From positions 124,001 to 188,000 of the forward strand of contig JAJTUQ010000004.1 of NCBI GenBank assembly GCA_021399445.1: 64,000 nt of DNA. The letters run 5' to 3'. This DNA comes from Xylogone sp. PMI_703. Lineage: Eukaryota; Ascomycota; Leotiomycetes. Positions 59,019-64,000 of this stretch are shown here, piece after piece (position 1 is the stretch's first letter; every line of letters begins with the position of its first letter). The position numbers and the translations under genes are program-made. The notes below the pieces were generated by a model, which was not told where the DNA came from, searched no databases, and was given only the letters and a program-made list of their open reading frames with translations.

Positions 59019-60271
59019 ATGGATCCAGTGAAAATCGTCGCTGTGCTAGGAGCTACAGGCAATCAAGGAGGTGGAGTCGTCCAAGCTCTTCTAGAAAACA
59101 ATCCACAGTTTTCCGTTCGGGCAATTACACGAGATATTCATTCAACATCGGCTCAACAACTACGTGCAAAATATGAAAATAGTGAGCGACTGCAATTTGT
59201 TGGAGGAGATGTTTACGATAAGGAGTCTCTGGTCAGTGCCTTCAATTTTGCTTATGGTATCTTTGTTGTGACGAACAATCGTCTGCCTCCTGGGAAGCTC
59301 ATAGAGAATGAAGAGGACCTTGAACACGAATTGGTGGCAGGAAGGAATGTCATTGATGCAGCAAAGGTAAGTATGGATTGGCCATATCGTGCTTGAAACT
59401 CCACGATAGAATTCTATATATTGGAGTAACTGATGCGGTCTAATTATTTATAATACATAGATTTGCAATGTGCAACATGTCGTTATAAGCAGTCTACCTA
59501 ACATCGCATCAGCCAGCAAAGGCCGTTACACGAAAGTTTTTCACTTCGACCATAAATTCAGGATTGAGGAGTGGGCTAAAACGGAGTTTCCAGCTACCAC
59601 AGTATTGCACCCAGGTAAGCAAATGTATACGTATTAGATACAGTCAATTAATTCTGTCAAGGTTATTCTATACAAACATGCAATGGCCACAGTATTGTCA
59701 GCGTCAAGGTCAGTGATGAGGACCTTCGTTCGTGTCTTCTATAAATAGTTGAATATTAATGAGGCAAGTTTAGCTGACGGCGTTGTTCGATTCTGTGCCC
59801 CTGTGCCAGGTGACAAGCTCGCAGATTGGGTGGATCCTTCTTACGATATCGGAATTTATGCTGCAAGTGAGAAATATTATTCCCCGATATTCTGAGAACA
59901 TCAATCATCTAAATGTTATAGAAATATTTGCTCTGGGACCCGAAAAAACGGCATCGAAAACCTATCCAGTGGTTGGCGAGAAGATTAAATTTGCGGACTT
60001 TGCGAGGATATTCAAAGAAGTTACCTCACAAGAAGCTATCTTCGACCCGATTTCATTAGATGAATGGGGAGCTATTGTTGCAGGGAAAGCTGGGAAGGGA
60101 TTCCAGGAAGATATAATACAGATGATGCAATGGATTGCGGATTGTCCAGACGATAAGATTTGTTATGGAACTATGGATCGTAAGGATGATGAGTCATGGA
60201 AAGATTTAGGGGTTAAAGCCAGCAGCTTCGCGGACTGGATCAAACGAAGCGGATGGAAAGGGCCTGCATAG
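59019..60271 (+). CDS. NmrA-like NAD(P)-binding protein, one-base frameshift
   Basis: Exons 59019-59366, 59461-59614, 59662-59708, 59774-59866 and 59922-60271. The ATG at 59019 is followed at once by the Rossmann glycine motif AVLGATGNQGGG. The exon series reads as an NmrA-like protein: HVVISSLPNIA, VLHPG, FYTNMQWPQYCQRQ, ADGVVRFCAPVP, IFALGPEKT and a final WIKRSGWKG. The third exon is 47 nt where 48 are needed: it must be read one frame off from its splice phase to give FYTNMQWPQYC, so a base seems to be missing near 59667. With one more base the product would be 330 residues. It is therefore a fresh pseudogene, a sequencing error, or a gene with an unusual acceptor. NmrA proteins are redox sensors or co-regulators rather than enzymes in several fungi. 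Confidence 0.72.
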
Positions 60272-60722
60272 ATCGAAATTGTTGTGCCGAGAGCTCTGAA
60301 ATCTCTTTACAGAGAGCGTTATACATAGTCGTAGATATAGAAAAATGTGAGGATTGAGACAAATTCCACTTTTAAACCAATGACGACATAGAAGCACTCG
60401 TGCAGATATTCCTGCCACGAAAGTTATACTTTATAATATAAGTACTCTTACTTGTATTTAAGTAAAAATCAAAGATATACGTAAGACTAATCAAGTAATA
60501 GTATGTTGATAAAAACTACAAATAAAACTGAGAAACAATCACAGTAACTCAAATATTAGCATGGACCAGAACATAATATATTAGAGGCTCAGCCAAGCGT
60601 AATAGATATAGAGACTTCTTCACAGATATATTGGAGTTTAATTAAAATGTCTTAGCTTTGTCCTAAGTCTCTATTATATTTAAGTTGTAAATCCGGGTTA
60701 TCTTAGTATGGATATCATAACA
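60272..60722. other. intergenic between convergent genes
   Basis: AT-rich, no gene seen. Confidence 0.5.
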
Positions 60723-63188
60723 TCACCAGACACTTTCTTCTATTAACACCATGCCAGCGCCATTACCTCGGAGAAATTCGACAATGTCCTTCCGCATATA
60801 CATGTAAGCATATGATAATGGTGTCCAGAAAGTATAATCCCTTGATTCAATATTAGCACTCCTATCAAGGAGCAATTGAATCAGTTCCACCGATCCTCTT
60901 TTAGTGGCATATGAGAGTGGCGTCCGACCACGATTATCCATTGATTCAACGTTGACACCCCTATCAAGAAGCATCTTGGTAATATCCAAATTAGCTCTTT
61001 TAGTAGCATACGACAATGTTGCTCGGCCACGGTCATCTTTCGTCTCGATATTAGCACCATTGTCAAGAAGAAACCCGATCGTATGAAAAGTCTCTTTATC
61101 AATGGCATGTAATAACGGAGTTAGACCCTTATCATCTCTTGATTCGATATTAGCCCCTTTGTCAAGAAGAACCTGAACAACATCGAGGAACCCGCCTTGA
61201 GCGGCGTATAATAACGGTGTGCGACCATACATGTCTGTTGACTCGATGTTGGCCCCCTCATTAAGGGAGAACTGGACAATATCCAGAAACCCCCTTTCAG
61301 CGGCATATGACAGCGGTGTTCGCGCATACATATTTTTACATTCAAGATTAGCACCCTTACTATGGAGGAGTTGGACAACATCTGCAAACCCATTTTCGGC
61401 AGCGTATGTTAAAGCTGTTTGACCATATATGTCCACCGACTCGATATCAGCACCATTTTCGAGGCATAATAGGACAATGCCCAAAAAGCCCTTTTTAGCA
61501 GCATGTAAAAGTGCATTTTGGCCTCTTCTATCTTTCGAGCTAGGATCAAAATCGATAAACTTAGTAAGAAGCCTAACAAGGGCTGCATCTCCCTTCTCAA
61601 GTGCCCGAGCGAGCAGCTTCTGTCCCCTATCAGCTGCAAATTCTCGCCCGTATTCCAGTCGCGCAAATACATCGCCGTCCTCTGAGCCAGCCTCCTCTTT
61701 TAATAGGGCTCTGACGGCGTCTTGATGGCCGTTTGCTATGGCGGCGAAAATAGGATACTCGTATCGCCCTCCATGGAGCTTAGTATTAGGACTATCACAA
61801 AGTATTGCGTTAATCAACCTTGCTGAATTATTCTCCGCGAGGATATACAGAAGCTTTGTATCTGATTTATGACGACGGATGTCGTACTTTTCGAACAAAT
61901 TGTGAAAATGTATCCACTCTTCAAGAGGAAAACTTTTTAAGAAATCGTTTTGTGGGCATTCTCTCGCAGCCGTATCAGCATGATAAAACACGTAACGGGT
62001 TGCGTATTCGAGAAAAGGAAATTTTCTGGAGATCTCTTGTCGTAGTTGTTTAGCTCCATCAGAAGATGCCTTGAAGACGGGTACGCCATTGTTATACGTC
62101 GTGTAACGAGAAATATCGACTTTAATGTAAGCTTCACAGCATTGTTTAAGGCGGTCGTGACTTAGACTTTCAAAATTTGTGGCGAATTCGAGCCATATAT
62201 TAGAAACACCGTTCTCCTTGACGAAAAAGTCTCGTACTGATTCATGAATAAATTGAACAGTTTGATCATCGGATTTTGTAACCTCGACAAGGCCCTTGGA
62301 GCAACTTAAGACGAATCGATCCATATCAGAGGTAGAAACCAGGTCAGGGTTCCATTCAACTAGATTTTCTGGATCTGGGGCAATTCCGGACACAAGTGCG
62401 AAATAGAATTCTTCACGCTTTAATGGTCGTTTTGAATAAAGCATCCATTGAACACAAAGCAATAGATCGTTCATATTTTCGTTGTCCCTTCTTAATATAT
62501 TCTTAAACAGCTCGCTTAACTCATTAGGTACTTCTTGAAGCCTTCTCTGGATTGCAAACATGCGACCTCGTTCAATTTCCTTGTTAAGGAAGTCGACTAT
62601 TAGAACAACCCACATAAAAACACCAGTAGCCTTTGTAAGGATTTGAGATTTGATATCTTCAATCAGCTTATTTGAGCCTATGCGTAGCTTCCATTGTACA
62701 TATTGTTCTAAGTCTCGTTCATGGCCGGCTTGATCTTCTAATACTAATCGTTGGCCCTTTTGGATAGAAATATATGGGTAATGACGACTAGAGAAGCAAG
62801 TATAAAACCTGATCCCGTTCCGAATGGCCTCTCGACTAAGAGCTTGAAAATTTTTTATCACGGTCTGGACTTCTTCCTCATCACACTCGTCAAGTGCGTC
62901 AATGTAGCAGGTTAAGCACTGACGATGAAGCCTCAATATTGCACTGGAGAAAATATGATAAATGGTCTCAGCTGTCCAGATTGGAAGGCTATTATGGTCG
63001 GGGGTACACTCTAAACCGTCCAGAATTTCCTGAAGATGCGGCGATGTCTCTAGGAGCTGGACAAGTAAAGACCGATACATTCCCATCACTGATTTTTCTA
63101 GGTCATGTCCTCGTGCATGAAAAAAGAATGAAATAATAGTTGTATCGATTTTATATTGTTCCTTTGCATTCGTATATGCAAACTTCAT
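60723..63188 (-). CDS. N-terminally truncated NACHT-like NTPase with ankyrin repeats (fungal NLR-like)
   Basis: One exon, 821 codons from the ATG at 63188. The protein opens at MKFAYTNAKEQ, the stretch that in fungal NLR-like proteins comes directly after the Walker A loop (GKxGxGKSTLMK). It then has FFFHARGHDLEKSVMGMYRS and the Walker B-type CYIDALDECDEEE near residue 98, sensor and winged-helix landmarks (FIHESVRDFFV near 315), and about ten ankyrin repeats from residue 480 to the end, seven or more of them near-canonical 33-mers (GRTPLLYAAQGGFLDVVQ). The P-loop, the N-terminal effector domain and any upstream exon are missing: the DNA 5' of the ATG has no GKS/T coding sequence but a perfect palindrome 39 bp away. 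The product could be a pseudo-NTPase/ankyrin scaffold, or the gene is simply decapitated. The reading frame itself is undamaged. Confidence 0.8.
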   Translation of the reverse strand: MKFAYTNAKEQYKIDTTIISFFFHARGHDLEKSVMGMYRSLLVQLLETSPHLQEILDGLECTPDHNSLPIWTAETIYHIFSSAILRLHRQCLTCYIDALDECDEEEVQTVIKNFQALSREAIRNGIRFYTCFSSRHYPYISIQKGQRLVLEDQAGHERDLEQYVQWKLRIGSNKLIEDIKSQILTKATGVFMWVVLIVDFLNKEIERGRMFAIQRRLQEVPNELSELFKNILRRDNENMNDLLLCVQWMLYSKRPLKREEFYFALVSGIAPDPENLVEWNPDLVSTSDMDRFVLSCSKGLVEVTKSDDQTVQFIHESVRDFFVKENGVSNIWLEFATNFESLSHDRLKQCCEAYIKVDISRYTTYNNGVPVFKASSDGAKQLRQEISRKFPFLEYATRYVFYHADTAARECPQNDFLKSFPLEEWIHFHNLFEKYDIRRHKSDTKLLYILAENNSARLINAILCDSPNTKLHGGRYEYPIFAAIANGHQDAVRALLKEEAGSEDGDVFARLEYGREFAADRGQKLLARALEKGDAALVRLLTKFIDFDPSSKDRRGQNALLHAAKKGFLGIVLLCLENGADIESVDIYGQTALTYAAENGFADVVQLLHSKGANLECKNMYARTPLSYAAERGFLDIVQFSLNEGANIESTDMYGRTPLLYAAQGGFLDVVQVLLDKGANIESRDDKGLTPLLHAIDKETFHTIGFLLDNGANIETKDDRGRATLSYATKRANLDITKMLLDRGVNVESMDNRGRTPLSYATKRGSVELIQLLLDRSANIESRDYTFWTPLSYAYMYMRKDIVEFLRGNGAGMVLIEESVW

Positions 63189-63226
63189 TCTTAAAGCTTA
63201 ACATGTATATTGAAAGTTAATACTTT

Positions 63227-63331
63227 ATATATGTTCTGCCCCATAGACCAATCGGCCCATTCGCCAATGGGGCAACCTATAGTTGCCCCATTGGCGAATG
63301 GGCCGATTGGTCTATGGGGCAGAACATATAT
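63227..63331. repeat. perfect palindrome, 50-bp arms with 5-bp centre
   Basis: Left arm 63227-63276 and right arm 63282-63331 are exact reverse complements, with CTATA between them. Each arm also carries TGCCCCAT near its outer end and ATGGGGCA near its inner end, so four copies of one octamer alternate in orientation. Transcribed from either strand it would fold into a 50-bp perfect hairpin. No target-site duplication is seen at its edges. It lies in the leader position of the truncated NLR-like gene. Confidence 0.95.
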
Positions 63332-64000
63332 CACATCCTTTAGATTATCAAAGTAAGACTCCGTTCTACGAGTTTGATTTACAACGAACTCTATCACTCT
63401 AACCCTTTTTTAATCACCAGATCATCGCCAAAGTCATATCGCCAGATTTATATTTGGAACGAAGGATAAATCGATTGACAGACTAACCTCATTATCACAA
63501 TATCAAATCAAAAATTCAGACTATTTCCACGATCCGGCTGTCCATCTCTAACCTTACTCTTTGGGGTCATCACTAGATTCCAAATAACTTCATGTAGTTC
63601 TCACTTCTCAGCGAAGAGCAAGAGGTTTCCGGCTGCTTGTCGGACTCTTTTTGACGATAGTCCGCCCCCTCAAATTCGATCGAAGAAGTTCAGAAAAGCA
63701 CAAAGCACACATCATTCCGTATGGTTCCTATGTATGATATATCGGCTTAATCGATATTTGCTTCCAGGGCAGAGAATCCGCCTGTAGAGATGTATATTCG
63801 TCAACCTTGTTGGCGCCCGATTCGAACAACATACGCGTAGCTCTAATGTCTTCCGGGGCAGTAAACACATTCTCTTCTGCACCTTATCTACCAGAAAGGT
63901 TAATCCTGCAACTATTTAAAGAAGGATAACCTACATAGCACCCTATCACTCCAGTAGTTCTTATATTATTACACTGCTCTCCTTCCATTAGGGCGAATAA
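63332..64000. other. region upstream of the palindrome, no gene seen
   Basis: Read on the minus strand for a missing NLR N-terminus (P-loop, HET, patatin or Goodbye-like domain) without success. No other feature recognised. Confidence 0.5.

Noticed and set aside
1..64000. CRISPR arrays, bacterial operons, riboswitches
   Set aside because: Spliceosomal introns and eukaryotic families throughout; no regularly spaced repeats seen.

Overview
The window looks like a chromosome segment from a filamentous ascomycete, most probably Eurotiales (Aspergillus/Penicillium type). The evidence is short GT-AG introns of about 50-100 bp, fungal-only families (Zn2Cys6 regulator, fungal rhodopsin-domain protein, NmrA proteins, GH55, ankyrin NLR-like protein), a tRNA-Lys(CTT) with a 9-nt intron, and a large AT-rich block with the C:G to T:A signature expected of repeat-induced point mutation (RIP).

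Layout. 0.4-2.8 kb: a minus-strand nuclear protein with a Myb/SANT-like domain and a C-terminal AT-hook, plus a second Myb-like reading frame. 4.1-16.4 kb: AT-rich, gene-dead heterochromatin-like block containing a complete but dead Ty3/gypsy chromovirus (two ~607-bp LTRs, 5-bp target duplication), older LTR debris, and one 237-bp normal-composition island shaped like a solo LTR. 16.5-30 kb: F-box-like gene, a five-exon cytochrome P450, a secreted GH30 beta-1,6-glucanase and a GH55 beta-1,3-glucanase. 30.5-38 kb: tRNA-Lys, a zinc-finger/P-loop GTPase/RING protein, and a dead, apparently intronless copy of a Ypk1/YpkA-type AGC kinase whose 5' end is present a second time 4.1 kb away. 38.6-43.6 kb: a DHA2 MFS transporter and a Zn2Cys6 regulator on the same strand, a plausible efflux/regulator pair. 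44-46 kb: gene debris (NmrA-family 3' end, frameshifted alpha/beta hydrolase). 46.6-60.3 kb: rhodopsin-domain membrane protein, GST-like gene with an altered 5' splice site, GABA/choline-type permease, SAM methyltransferase, NmrA-like gene with a one-base frameshift. 60.7-63.2 kb: a NACHT-like/ankyrin protein that lacks its P-loop, with a perfect 50-bp-arm palindrome just upstream of the truncation point.

The genes do not form one obvious pathway. The window reads as an accessory, repeat-shaped region: several genes are broken in single steps (frameshift, splice-site change, N-terminal loss), and the wall-glucanase pair, MFS/TF pair and NLR-like gene are typical of environment-facing chromosomal neighbourhoods. 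Gene models below were built by reading splice sites and checking that phases agree; no alignments or searches were run.
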